Assembly (NCBI RefSeq): GCF_002879865.1 | Contig: NZ_PNXY01000026.1 | Coordinates: 37,627-101,626 of the forward strand | Reading direction: 5' to 3' | DNA from: Paraburkholderia rhynchosiae | GTDB lineage: Bacteria > Pseudomonadota > Gammaproteobacteria > Burkholderiales > Burkholderiaceae | DNA: 64,000 nt | Part shown: in pieces, positions 39,670 through 48,651 of the stretch | Layout: each line of letters opens with the position of its first letter | Position numbering within the stretch: position 1 is the stretch's first letter | The notes under the pieces: model-generated | Databases searched by the model: none | Seen by the model: the letters and a program-made list of their open reading frames with translations, nothing else | What the model was told of the DNA's origin: nothing | Position numbers and translations under genes: made by a program

Positions 39670-41184
39670 TCAGATGCAAATCCTTTGCACGCCGTTCAGT
39701 TGGACGACGCTCCGCTTATCGGGCGCAGCCTGATTGAGTTGTTCTCGTGCATAGATCCTTTCCGAAGCCGCGAGCCGATAGCGAGGCAAGTCGTCCGGTC
39801 CGGGCTGGATGTGCAACCTATGCTTTGCAACCAGACCTTCAACTACGTCTATCGCATTCGAAAGATCGCCCGTTCCGTTTGCGACCGCCGCGAGGACGGC
39901 GTCGAGCGTTGCGGGCTGTTCAAACGACGACAACCGGCGGAAAGCGGACTTCTCTTGCTCCGACAGCAGCGCGTAACTCCATCCAATGGATGCGGCGAGA
40001 CTCCGATGCCTCGCCGGGGCATTGCGGCATCCCTGCCATTGAAGACGTGAGCGGGTTCCGAGCAGCGTCATCGTGCCGGTCAGTCCAAACGTCGCTACGC
40101 GCGCCGCAGCAAGTTCGATTGCAAGCACGACTCCTTCCAGTTCCCGGCACATCTCCGAGATGACTGCATAGCTCTTGGTGGTCTGCGGGAATCTGGCGCC
40201 CGCTTCCAGAGCGCGTCGAGTGAATACCTGCATGGCGGGATAAGTATGCGCAAGTTCGATCGAAATCAGCTCGGGTCCCGGAGGGACTTCGAGTGCAGAC
40301 AGGCGGCAGACGTGTTCGTATCTGACACGTAATGCCTCGCGGCTTGTCAGCACGAAACAGGTCGCGGATGAGACCGCGAGGATTTGCGTTGTCATCGACG
40401 TCACCTCGTCGATGACATGCTCGCAGTTATCCAGAACGACCAGCGCGCGCCGGGTGGAAAGATAATTGGCGATGCATGCGACGGGTATGTGGTGAAGATC
40501 GCCCAGCCCAAGCAGACGAGCCAGCGTGAGTGCTACCGTATCGCCGCGAGCAAGTTCGCTCAAGTCGGCGACGTGAATCTCGGAAGGAAATACACCGGAC
40601 AGTCTCTTCGCGAGAGCAATGGCGACTGTTGTTTTGCCGATGCCTCCGGGTCCCACAATAGAGATGAGCCGATGTCTGCTGAAGTCGGACGCAAGCGTTC
40701 GCAAGACCTCGTCGCGACCTTGTGGACAGGCCGCCTCTGGTGCAAAGTCGCCGGAATGTACTCGGGGAGACGGTTCGGCAAACCGGGAACTGGATTCCGC
40801 AACGATGCGTTCACGCGTAAGCTGCCCAACAAAACAGTAGCCGATACCCTGGACGTTTTTAATGTAGCGCACTCCGTCCTCGCCGTCGCCTAGTGCTTTG
40901 CGCAGTCCAGCAATGTTCACGCGCAGGTTGCTTTCGTCCACGACGATATTCCTCCACGCGCGCGACATCAACATGCGCCGGTCCACGACCTGTCCGGCGT
41001 TCTGGATAAGCGCAATAAGAATATCCAGCGCGCGGCTGCCTAGTTGCACGAATGAGCCTGACCGTTCGAGACGCCTCTCCGTCGGAAAAAGTGTGAACGA
41101 ACCGAACGATACAGCTTCGTCGTACTCGTGCCGGTCGGTATTTGCCATCACGCCGGAACGCAAAAAATCTTCTTTAGCATTCAT
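39670..41184 (-). CDS. Winged-helix regulator with P-loop ATPase domain (short form)
   Basis: 504 residues. Residues about 20-120 are an OmpR/PhoB-type winged helix (FTLFPTERRLERSGSFVQLGS ... NLRVNIAGLRKALGD ... GIGYCF). Residues about 160-420 are a STAND/NB-ARC-like ATPase with Walker A SIVGPGGIGKTTVAIALA and Walker B ALVVLDNCEH, then a winged-helix-like part. Relatives usually run to about 900 residues with TPR repeats. Here the protein stops soon after LAASERIYAREQL, so the sensor part is missing or the gene is truncated. It is divergent from the gene at 41568, with copy 2 of the 27-bp element between. Confidence 0.8.
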   Translation of the reverse strand: MNAKEDFLRSGVMANTDRHEYDEAVSFGSFTLFPTERRLERSGSFVQLGSRALDILIALIQNAGQVVDRRMLMSRAWRNIVVDESNLRVNIAGLRKALGDGEDGVRYIKNVQGIGYCFVGQLTRERIVAESSSRFAEPSPRVHSGDFAPEAACPQGRDEVLRTLASDFSRHRLISIVGPGGIGKTTVAIALAKRLSGVFPSEIHVADLSELARGDTVALTLARLLGLGDLHHIPVACIANYLSTRRALVVLDNCEHVIDEVTSMTTQILAVSSATCFVLTSREALRVRYEHVCRLSALEVPPGPELISIELAHTYPAMQVFTRRALEAGARFPQTTKSYAVISEMCRELEGVVLAIELAAARVATFGLTGTMTLLGTRSRLQWQGCRNAPARHRSLAASIGWSYALLSEQEKSAFRRLSSFEQPATLDAVLAAVANGTGDLSNAIDVVEGLVAKHRLHIQPGPDDLPRYRLAASERIYAREQLNQAAPDKRSVVQLNGVQRICI

Positions 41185-41323
41185 CTTCTCGTCAGGCTCC
41201 GGATTGCGCGATTCGGATGCATTGGAATAGACCCATTACCCCGGCCTCTCCACGGCGAAACTTTACGTCACAAGCAATCCTAGTTGTGCCACCCAGAACG
41301 TAGAAGACGCGAGCGAGATATCA

Positions 41324-41350
41324 CGGTGTTGCCGCCAGGACAACATCGGA
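41324..41350 (+). promoter_or_regulatory. 27-bp semi-palindromic element, copy 2
   Basis: Core GTTG (41328-41331) N9 CAAC (41341-41344), flanked by CACG and ATCGG. It lies in the divergent spacer, 140 bases from the start of the winged-helix regulator gene and 218 bases before the gene at 41568. Its reverse complement aligns well with copy 3 including the flanking GTGAT. Confidence 0.6.
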
Positions 41351-41482
41351 CCATCGAGTGATTAGCGTACTAGCCCCATTCACCGTACCTCATCTGCAGA
41401 AGCGGTCGATTGGGCATAGAGTGCCAGCGAGACCTGGTCTCGAATGAGGTTTGCGCCTCCGCGCGTGATCTGTTGGTGAGGC

Positions 41483-41520
41483 GAGAAGAGAAGAGAAGAG
41501 AAGAGAAGAGAAGAGAAGAG
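41483..41520 (+). repeat. GAGAA pentanucleotide repeat, about 7.6 units
   Basis: Seven full GAGAA units plus GAG, uninterrupted, 48 bases upstream of the ATG at 41568. The repeat is not in a coding frame with a start codon, so changes in number would alter promoter or leader spacing, not the protein. Confidence 0.95.
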
Positions 41521-41567
41521 TTTATGCGGCGAAAAGCGAGAAACAACATCCAACTGTGAGACATGCC

Positions 41568-42290
41568 ATGACAAAGATATCGGTTCCCATTATTTGCCTC
41601 GAATGCAACCCGGACGGAAGCTCCGTAGGGAATTCCGCTCTTTCTTCTGTTTTGCTGGATCTTCGACCCGATGGCGAGGGAAGGTATAGATCGGAATGCT
41701 CGCGCGGTCATCAGCAGATCGTGGCATTGCGGCAGCAGAAGTTCGAGATTCTTTTTGAACTCGCGGCTTACGCGATACGCGATGGACACTATCGACAATC
41801 GGTATCGTCCTGCACCGCGAGTCTGGAAGCCTTTCACGAATTCTTTCTGCGCGCGATGGCGTACGAGAACGGAATAAAGAAAGAGCGTTTCGATGCCGCG
41901 TGGAAGCTGCTGGGCATTAGTCCACAAAATCGCCAGGAAGCCTACTTGCTGAACTACCGGAACTTCTGCGCGCGGCCTCCCGTTCTTCTCAGCCCCCAAC
42001 AGAACGACTGGAAAGATTCGGTCATGCAAAAAGGAAAAATGCCGAGCCGCGAAGAATGCGTGACGTTTGGCCAGGCCGTGTTGCATGTACTGCAGACGGC
42101 GATGCGAGACGCGAGGGACGCCTTTCCCAATGGCGTAAAGCAGGCAATGCAGGAACACGCGGCTGCGGCTGAACAAGCCGCTTCCAGATCAGAAGCACCG
42201 TGGAGCATTCGCACTATCGTGAATCTTGCGATGGAAGGTGACGAACATTCCCATGCGACGCTCGAAGCCGAGCTCGCCAGAATGAGTTGA
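41568..42290 (+). CDS. Hypothetical protein, about 240 aa
   Basis: Unrecognised. The N-terminus has IICLECNPDG and later YRSECSRGH, suggesting a Cys4/His metal site as in a zinc ribbon. The rest is helical (EILFELAAYAIRDGHYRQSV, EAFHEFFLRAMAY). A conserved-looking YLLNYRNFCARPPVLLSPQQ is followed by an Ala/Glu-rich helix. The ATG at 41568 was chosen; a GTG at 41556 adds four residues. The SSR and copy 2 of the 27-bp element lie upstream. It may be a sensor or co-factor of the divergent regulator, but this is speculation. Confidence 0.65.
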   Translation: MTKISVPIICLECNPDGSSVGNSALSSVLLDLRPDGEGRYRSECSRGHQQIVALRQQKFEILFELAAYAIRDGHYRQSVSSCTASLEAFHEFFLRAMAYENGIKKERFDAAWKLLGISPQNRQEAYLLNYRNFCARPPVLLSPQQNDWKDSVMQKGKMPSREECVTFGQAVLHVLQTAMRDARDAFPNGVKQAMQEHAAAAEQAASRSEAPWSIRTIVNLAMEGDEHSHATLEAELARMS

Positions 42291-42306
42291 CGACGTTTAA
42301 GCCGTC

Positions 42307-42333
42307 GATTGTTGTCGCCGAGACAACACGGTG
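42307..42333 (+). promoter_or_regulatory. 27-bp semi-palindromic element, copy 3
   Basis: Core GTTG-N9-CAAC within a 27-base element that begins GATT and ends CGGTG, just after the stop of the previous gene. It ends 183 bases before the flavoprotein gene at 42516. The inner part is GTTGTC/GACAAC. Confidence 0.6.
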
Positions 42334-42515
42334 ATCTCCTTTGCGTGCCTACTGCCATTCGAGCACCAAGTCTACGATTTGTCGTGACGGCGGGCGGCAG
42401 ATGAGTCGGCCGCCGCGATCGTCAGCGATCGTCGCGCAGCGCAGCAGGGCTCGGTTTGTCGTGAGTTCCGGTGCACGTCGTCAACTTGGCAATTTAAAAA
42501 CTTAGGGCAAGAATC

Positions 42516-43724
42516 ATGTCGCAGAAGATCTTGATTGTGGGTGCCGGCTTTGCCGGAGTGTGGGGCGCCCTTGGGGCGGCTCGCGTGCGCGACCGTGCGG
42601 GCGCAACGGCTGGCGACATCGACATTACACTTATCTCGCCGAAACCCGAGTTGGAGATCCGGCCACGGATGTACGAAGGCGAGCCGCATCTGATGTCCGC
42701 GCCGCTTTTGCCTCTGCTTGACGCCGTCGGTGTGAACTACGTCGAGGGCAGTGTCGACGAAATCGCTGTTCGCGAGAAGACCGTGCGTGTGGCGGCCGCC
42801 AGCGGCGCAACCCGCACGCTCGGTTACGACCGGTTGCTGCTCACAAGCGGCAGTAAGCTAAGTCGGCCGCCGATTCCGGGGCTCGCCGAGTATGCATTCT
42901 CGGTCGATTGCATGGAGGACGCATCGGCGCTTGAAGCGCATCTGAAGGAACTCGCGAAGCTTCCCGATTCAAGCGCTCGAAATACCGTTGCGGTGGTGGG
43001 ATGCGGCTTCACCGGCATTGAGATCGCCACCGAATTGCCTAAGCGGATGCGCGCGCTGTTTGGCCTCGATGCGGCGATCAAAGTGGTCGTCGTAGGTTCG
43101 CAGGCCGACGTTGGTCCCGACCTCGGACCTAACCCGCGGCCTTTCGTCGCCGAGGCATTCGATTCGCTGGGCATCGAAGCGGTATTGGGCTCCAGCGTCG
43201 TATCGGTCGACGCGAGTGGCGTCCGAACCGCTTCGGGTGCACATATCGAAGCGCACACGGTGGTATGGGCGGGCGGGATGCGAGCGAGTACGCTCGCAGC
43301 GCAGCTTTCGTCGCGCCTCGACCCGCTCGGCCGTGTCGAAGTCGCGCCTGATCTGCGTGTGCAAGAGGCGCCCGGCGTGTTCGTGGCAGGCGATGTGGCG
43401 CGAGTGCGTAGCGACGATCAAGGGCACTACGCGTTGATGTCTTGTCAGCACGCAATGGTGATGGGCAAATTCGGCGGCCACAACGTGGCGGCCGATCTGA
43501 TCGGCGAATCGACGCTTGCGTATAGCCAGCCGTTTTATGCCACTTGTCTCGATCTCGGCGAGTGGGGGGCGGTCTATTCAGAAGGCTGGGACCGCCAGAT
43601 CAAGCTGACGCACGCAGAAGGAAAAGCACGCAAGCAGATGATCAATACGCAGTGGATCTATCCACCGGCGCCGAATCGCGCCGACGCACTCGCGGCAGGC
43701 GACCCGCTGGCCTCATTTGGCTAG
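42516..43724 (+). CDS. NDH-2-like NAD(P)/FAD-dependent oxidoreductase
   Basis: 402 residues. FAD-binding GxGxxG is in ILIVGAGFAGVWGALGAAR, NAD-binding in VAVVGCGFTGIEIATEL near residues 155-172, and the second FAD site in GVFVAGDVARVR near residue 290. The arrangement is that of type II NADH dehydrogenase/ferredoxin reductase-like pyridine nucleotide-disulfide oxidoreductases. It has no redox CxxxxC. A membrane role with quinone as acceptor is typical but not proven here. It is followed by the channel-like gene 110 bases downstream. Confidence 0.86.
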   Translation: MSQKILIVGAGFAGVWGALGAARVRDRAGATAGDIDITLISPKPELEIRPRMYEGEPHLMSAPLLPLLDAVGVNYVEGSVDEIAVREKTVRVAAASGATRTLGYDRLLLTSGSKLSRPPIPGLAEYAFSVDCMEDASALEAHLKELAKLPDSSARNTVAVVGCGFTGIEIATELPKRMRALFGLDAAIKVVVVGSQADVGPDLGPNPRPFVAEAFDSLGIEAVLGSSVVSVDASGVRTASGAHIEAHTVVWAGGMRASTLAAQLSSRLDPLGRVEVAPDLRVQEAPGVFVAGDVARVRSDDQGHYALMSCQHAMVMGKFGGHNVAADLIGESTLAYSQPFYATCLDLGEWGAVYSEGWDRQIKLTHAEGKARKQMINTQWIYPPAPNRADALAAGDPLASFG

Positions 43725-43834
43725 TGCGTTAGTGCGTTCGGCAGCCTCGGGCATCGCGGTTAGTCGTTCACAATGGCTCCGGGCGGGGGGCGGCATGAGT
43801 ACTCGTCAGGCACGTTTTTCCCGTCGGAGCGTCC

Positions 43835-45292
43835 GTGAGCGATTCGCTGGTGTTCAGTTATGCCGTCGTTCTGATCGACGTGGCACTGTGGCGTTTCAAA
43901 GTGCCGAAGAAAGACGTTTCGCGTCTATTGCTTCGGCTCGCGATCTTTGCCGTGTTCACGGCGAGCATTTTCACCGCGGGCCTGAGCCCCTTCAGACAGG
44001 CTACGCATCTTGAAGCGTCGCTGCTTCACGAAGCGGCGCAGGCCCTGAAGATATTCTGGTGGCTGACAGGTGCCCGCCTGTTCACGCTTGCTCTGGACGC
44101 ACTTGTCCTGCCGCGGACCTGGCGCAAGCAGAGACTCTTTCAGGACGTGTTCGGTGCGGTGGTGTTTCTTGCCGCGGCGGTAGCCGCGACGGGATTCGTT
44201 CTGGAAATACCCGTTCGCGGCCTGATTGCGACGTCGGGCACATTGGCCGTTATTCTCGGTTTGGCTATTCAAAGTACTTTGCACGATGTCTTTGCAGGCA
44301 TCGTGCTGAATTCCACAGAACCGTACCGGGTCGGTGACTGGATCTCGATTGATGACGCCGAAGGCAAGGTGATCGAGATGAATTGGAGAGCAACGCATCT
44401 TCTCAATTCGCACGGCAATGTGACCATCGTTCCCAATGCCGCGGCGGCAAAGGCGAATATCACCAATACCAATCGGCCGCACGCTTTGCATGGCGTGACG
44501 GTGTCTCTGGAAATCTCACCGGACGAGCGGCCGGCAACGGTGATTGCCGCGCTTGAATGCGCACTGGCTGCGGCGCGTTCCATTCTGCCGGCACCGGCTC
44601 CCTTCGTGCAGGCGAGAAAATCCACCCTACATTCCATTCAGTACGAAGCGACGGCTTTCGTGGACGACACAGCGAAAAAGACGCCATTAACGAACGAATT
44701 GTACGACCTCTGCTATCGACACCTTACCGCCGCGGGAGTCGCTCTCCGACCACCAGGTGTTCCATCTGTCACGGCCATCGTGGCAAAAGCAGAGGAGCGC
44801 CTGCTTAGACGCATCGAACTATTCGCCGCCATCGGCGACGACGAGTTGAAGATGCTTTCCAGTTGCATGGTGCGGCATGAATACGACGCGGGGCAGGTGA
44901 TCTTCACGCCAGAAGTGGTGCCCGACAGTCTGGCAATCGTCGACTCAGGCGTGCTTAGTGTTTCAACGGAGCAATCTACCGGGGCCGTCGAGCTGGTGCG
45001 TCTCGGGCCCGGCGATACGATGGGGGAGACCGGACTACTCGCGGGTTTGCCAGTTCAGGTGAAGATCGTGACGCTCACCCGGAGTGTCATTTACAGATTG
45101 AGCAAGGATGCTGTGACGCCTCTATTGAGGGATAGCCAGGAAGTGACTCATCGAATGTGCCGGCTGCTTTCCCAACGTCAAGACATGTTGCACAAGATGG
45201 CGATGAAGAACGCCGCTCATGCAGACGATGGGCACGCCAGCTTCCACTGGCTTCTGGATAAGATCCATCGGTTGCATGCGTTGAAGTTCTGA
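43835..45292 (+). CDS. MscS-type channel protein with C-terminal cyclic-nucleotide-binding domain
   Basis: 485 residues, GTG start. Four to five N-terminal membrane helices lead to the MscS pore region (LIATSGTLAVILGLAIQSTLHDVFAG). The beta domain follows (YRVGDWISIDDAEGKVIEMNWRATHLL). From about residue 325 a CRP-like cNMP-binding domain is present (LFAAIGDDELKMLSSCMVRHE ... LGPGDTMGETGLLAGLP, with the GExxLL-type phosphate cassette). Such fusions may gate solute release by a small nucleotide. Domain calls are strong; gating ligand unknown. Confidence 0.86.
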   Translation: MSDSLVFSYAVVLIDVALWRFKVPKKDVSRLLLRLAIFAVFTASIFTAGLSPFRQATHLEASLLHEAAQALKIFWWLTGARLFTLALDALVLPRTWRKQRLFQDVFGAVVFLAAAVAATGFVLEIPVRGLIATSGTLAVILGLAIQSTLHDVFAGIVLNSTEPYRVGDWISIDDAEGKVIEMNWRATHLLNSHGNVTIVPNAAAAKANITNTNRPHALHGVTVSLEISPDERPATVIAALECALAAARSILPAPAPFVQARKSTLHSIQYEATAFVDDTAKKTPLTNELYDLCYRHLTAAGVALRPPGVPSVTAIVAKAEERLLRRIELFAAIGDDELKMLSSCMVRHEYDAGQVIFTPEVVPDSLAIVDSGVLSVSTEQSTGAVELVRLGPGDTMGETGLLAGLPVQVKIVTLTRSVIYRLSKDAVTPLLRDSQEVTHRMCRLLSQRQDMLHKMAMKNAAHADDGHASFHWLLDKIHRLHALKF

Positions 45293-45460
45293 TTGTTAAG
45301 CGTCGTTAAAGAAAACGGCAATTTTTAGTTTGGTGTACGTAGAGAGATAAACGGAGTTTTGCAGCGCTTAACTGGGCCAATAAACGCGTCGTGGTTACTC
45401 TGAATGCTCGACCGGTAAGCAAGCCAATTCCCCGATCTCCCGGTCGAATAATTCCTGGAC

Positions 45461-45697
45461 CTAAGCAGTGTCCGCCGCATCGATGGCTGGCCGTTTGCGG
45501 CGGGCCGGAATCAGACTGGCGTTGCCGCTGACCGGAGGCATCGACGCATAGCGCGATGCCGGTTTCAATGTTGCGCCGGTGACAGCAGCCGGCGGCGAGC
45601 GCCGTGCGCAGTAAAGATTGGCCGGGGTGTCGGATTTCATGACGGTATACTGATCGGCGCGAATAATCGCGCGGGCGTATGTGCGCGGTTTGGTCAT
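45461..45697 (-). CDS. Possible small protein, 78 aa
   Basis: Minus-strand frame in the 460-base gap before the sigma-factor gene, reading MTKPRTYARAIIRADQYTVM and ending AIDAADTA. Codon third positions are largely G/C, as in real genes here, but there is no clear ribosome site. It lies divergent from the sigma-factor gene. No domain is recognised. It could be a chance open frame. Confidence 0.35.
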   Translation of the reverse strand: MTKPRTYARAIIRADQYTVMKSDTPANLYCARRSPPAAVTGATLKPASRYASMPPVSGNASLIPARRKRPAIDAADTA

Positions 45698-45753
45698 GCG
45701 TTTCTGCCACGGAAACGCAACACATCCAATGTACTGTGCACAAGGACCGCTCC

Positions 45754-46631
45754 ATGGACGACGCCAGCATTTTTGACAAGCTTCGCCCGCGCTTGCAGGG
45801 CATTGCATATCGGATGCTGAGTTCGGTCGCAGAAGCGGAAGACGTGGTGCAGGACGCCTGGTTGCGCTGGCGTTTGACCGCGCGCGAGACCATCGAGAAC
45901 GCGGAAGCGTGGCTTGTCGCCGTGACGACGCGGATTTCCATCGACCGTCTGCGCGCGGCGAAAATCCAGCGCGAGCATTACACCGGCATCTGGCTTCCTG
46001 AGCCGCACGTTACCGACTATCCCGCAACGCCGGAGCAGGCGAAGGAGCGCGCTGACGACGTATCCGTCGCCTTTCTCATGCTGCTCGAACGGCTGAGTCC
46101 GGAAGCGCGCGCGGCCTTCCTGCTGCGCGAAGTATTCGATGCCGACTACGATGAAATAGCAAAAGCGATCGGCAAGAGCGAAGCGGCGTGCCGGCAACTG
46201 GTGAGCCGCGCGAAGGCGCAGCTGCGTGACGATCGTCCGCGCTACGTCGTGTCGCGGGAGACGCATCATCGGTTGCTGCAGACTTTTGCGCACGCTTTGC
46301 AGCGCGGCGACTTTGCGGCGATCAATTCAATGCTGGCCGAAGACGCCGTGCTCATGGGCGATGGCGGCGGCCGGGTGCAGAGCTTTCCAAAACCAATGGT
46401 GGGCGGGCGGCGCATCGCGCAGCTTTTTGTGCGGCTGCACTTCGCTACAAAAGCGGACTGCGCGTCGAACTCACTGTCCTCAACAGCCAGGCGGCACTGT
46501 TGCGCTTTATCGACGGCGCACTCGAATCGGCGCAGACGTACGAGACGGATGGCGAGCGCATTGTGCGCATCCAGGTGCAGCGAAATCCCGACAAGCTGGC
46601 GCGCATCGCGGCCAGATTGGATGGCCGATGA
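45754..46631 (+). pseudogene. SigJ-like ECF sigma factor with frameshift
   Basis: Starts MDDASIFDKLRPRLQGIAYR. Sigma region 2 contains SSVAEAEDVVQDAWLRW. Region 4 contains LSPEARAAFLLREVFDADYDEIAKAIGKSEAACRQLVSRAKAQLR. A SnoaL-like C-terminal domain begins FAHALQRGDFAAINSMLAED. Around 46435-46445 the frame is lost. The expected end (SGLRVELTVLNSQAALLRFI ... RIAARLDGR) is in the +1 frame and stops at 46631. The sigma domains are intact, so activity cannot be excluded, but the C-terminal domain that controls this family is broken. A sequencing error is possible. Confidence 0.75.
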
Positions 46632-46855
46632 TCCGCGACCCGTCTATGTTCGGTCAACGTTTGTACGATCAATTGAAATAGCAGCGAAATCAATGTTGCC
46701 GCATTGCTGAACAGCAAGGGCGGCCGCCATCGCGCGGCTGAACCTTTCGGACGAATGGGCAGATTGTCGGCCCCAGTGGATTCGTGAGCCGGGTTTGTCA
46801 CAGACGGCCGGGCTAAAACGTCTTGTCGAGTACGAAAACTTTAAATCGTGCGCCC

Positions 46856-47848
46856 ATGTCCGACGATCATTCCGCCCGCCCCTTCACCGACAATTCGCTC
46901 GCGAGCAGCTTTGCCACGAGCTACGCCGGTGTCATCTCGTTTCTCGCCGTGGCCAATGAAGGCAGCTTTGCCAAGGCGGGTGACCGTCTCGGCATTGGCC
47001 GCTCCGCCGTCAGCCGAAACGTGCAAAAGCTCGAAGCGCAGCTCGATGCGCGGCTTTTTCTGCGCACCACGCGCAATACGTCGCTGACCCGCGAAGGCGA
47101 ATTGTTTTATCAGAACTGCCATCCGGGCGTCGAGCGCATCGTGCAGGCACTCGAGGACATGCGCGAATTGCGTAACGGACCGCCGCGCGGACAGCTGCGT
47201 ATCTGCTCGACGCCCGGATTCGGGCGCAAGATCGTCGCGCCGCTGCTGCGCGGTTTTCGCTCGCGGTATCCGGACATAGCGCTCGAACTGTTGCTGAACG
47301 ATCGTCCTGCCGACTTCATCGCGGATCGCGTCGATGTCGGGTTTCGCGACGGGCGCATGGAAGACAGCGAGGTCGTGGCAAAGCAACTGATACCCATGCA
47401 AATGATCGTCTGCGCGTCGCCGCTGTACGCGAAAAAACACGGTGTGCCGCGTCATGTCGACGATCTCGCCCAGCATCGGTGCATCAATTTCCGCAGTGCG
47501 TCGGGGCGCGTAAGCGATTGGGAGTTTAAGGTCGACGGACTCATACAAAAGCAGTCGCCTCGAGCGCAGCACACCTTCAACGACATGGACCTCATCGTGC
47601 AGGCGGTGCTCGACGGCGAGGGCATCGCTCAATTGCCGGCCTATCAGGTCTGTGATCTGTTGCGGCGAGAGCGCCTGATTTCCTGTCTGCCCCAATATGC
47701 GCCAGACGACCGCGGTCACTATGTCTGTTATCTCAGCCGCAAGCATCTGCCCGCCAGAATCCGCGTGTTCATCGACTACATGGCGGAACAGACGCGCGCG
47801 CTCGACCTGCAATGCCTGAGCACCATGATGGCGGTGCCGGCACTCTGA
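46856..47848 (+). CDS. LysR-family transcriptional regulator
   Basis: 330 residues from the ATG at 46856; a TTG start 11 codons earlier is possible. The N-terminal winged HTH is at about residues 25-80 (GVISFLAVANEGSFAKAGDRLGIGRSAVSRNVQKLEAQL, LFLRTTRNTSLTREGE). The effector domain runs from about residue 105 (GQLRICSTPGFGRKIVAPLL) to the end. It precedes copy 4 of the 27-bp element and the Ohr gene in the same orientation. That element contains a T-N11-A pattern, so this regulator is one candidate for binding it. Confidence 0.88.
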   Translation: MSDDHSARPFTDNSLASSFATSYAGVISFLAVANEGSFAKAGDRLGIGRSAVSRNVQKLEAQLDARLFLRTTRNTSLTREGELFYQNCHPGVERIVQALEDMRELRNGPPRGQLRICSTPGFGRKIVAPLLRGFRSRYPDIALELLLNDRPADFIADRVDVGFRDGRMEDSEVVAKQLIPMQMIVCASPLYAKKHGVPRHVDDLAQHRCINFRSASGRVSDWEFKVDGLIQKQSPRAQHTFNDMDLIVQAVLDGEGIAQLPAYQVCDLLRRERLISCLPQYAPDDRGHYVCYLSRKHLPARIRVFIDYMAEQTRALDLQCLSTMMAVPAL

Positions 47849-47873
47849 TTGGTGCTTTGAAGGCAACACGGTG
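47847..47873 (+). promoter_or_regulatory. 27-bp semi-palindromic element, copy 4
   Basis: Begins GATTGG and ends CACGGTG, with the right half GGCAAC intact and the left half degenerate (GGTG instead of GTTG). It matches copy 1 at 20 of 27 positions without gaps. It overlaps the stop of the LysR gene and ends 167 bases before the Ohr start. Confidence 0.5.
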
Positions 47874-48039
47874 CGTCGCGGCGCAAGCCTTCCCGACGGG
47901 CCGCCACGCACCTACGATGCACTCATACGCTGACGGCGCATCCGCGCCGGTCCGGCGCACTACCCACAGAGTCGCGAACTCACGCGCATGGTTCGACTGG
48001 TTGCGAGCCGCGGCGTGAGCCAACGGCTGTCGGACATAC

Positions 48040-48558
48040 ATGATGAGCCCTTTGCATCCGCCGCCCCTCACGCTGCTCGATAAGTACTTCGGGCCAGATT
48101 TTCAGACACTGTATTCGACGACCGTGACCGCCACGGGCGGCGAGGCGAGTCATGGCCGGGCATCCGGCGTGGTCCGATCGGACGACGGCCAACTCCACCT
48201 CGATCTGCGCCTGCCCGCGGCGCTCGGCGGTCCGGGCGGCGGAACGAATCCCGAGCAGTTGTTTGCCGCCGCCTATGCCGCGTGCTTTCACGGCGCCTTG
48301 AACCTGCTCGCCGCCAAGGCGGAGATAGCGATCGTCGACTCGAAGGTGGAAGTGACGGTCGATTTTGGGCGGGACCCCGTCGATGGCCTGTTCAAGCTCA
48401 TTGCGCAGGTCCGCATTCATTTGCCAGGCGTTGAGCCGGCCATTGCGGAAGGACTCGTGCGTGACACCGAACGTTTCTGTCCGTACGCGAAGATGGCGCG
48501 CGAGGGGATCGTGAGCGTCGTCGCACTCGCGCGGCCGGACAGCGTGCCAAAGCGGTAA
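48040..48558 (+). CDS. Organic hydroperoxide resistance protein, Ohr/OsmC family
   Basis: 172 residues. The peroxidatic cysteine is in LFAAAYAACFHGALN (Cys82 from this start) and the resolving cysteine in RFCPYAKMAREGI (Cys147). GGTNPEQLFAA is the Ohr-type approach. Ohr reduces organic peroxides with lipoyl or thiol donors in the cytoplasm. It has an N-terminal extension of about 15 residues relative to short Ohr proteins; the second ATG at 48043 is equally possible. No OhrR gene is adjacent; the LysR upstream may serve instead. Confidence 0.87.
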   Translation: MMSPLHPPPLTLLDKYFGPDFQTLYSTTVTATGGEASHGRASGVVRSDDGQLHLDLRLPAALGGPGGGTNPEQLFAAAYAACFHGALNLLAAKAEIAIVDSKVEVTVDFGRDPVDGLFKLIAQVRIHLPGVEPAIAEGLVRDTERFCPYAKMAREGIVSVVALARPDSVPKR

Positions 48559-48651
48559 GCCGGCAGCGTGAGCCCGCAGCCATGAGACCCTAAAGCCAGA
48601 GGCGATGCATTGTGCAGCCGATCGCCGCTGGAAGTCGCAGGAGAACCGGAG

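Noticed and set aside
41370..42176. Minus-strand frame running through the GAGAA repeat
   Set aside because: The repeat gives a Ser/Leu/Phe-rich run by chance; no start context, and the opposite strand has the better coding pattern.
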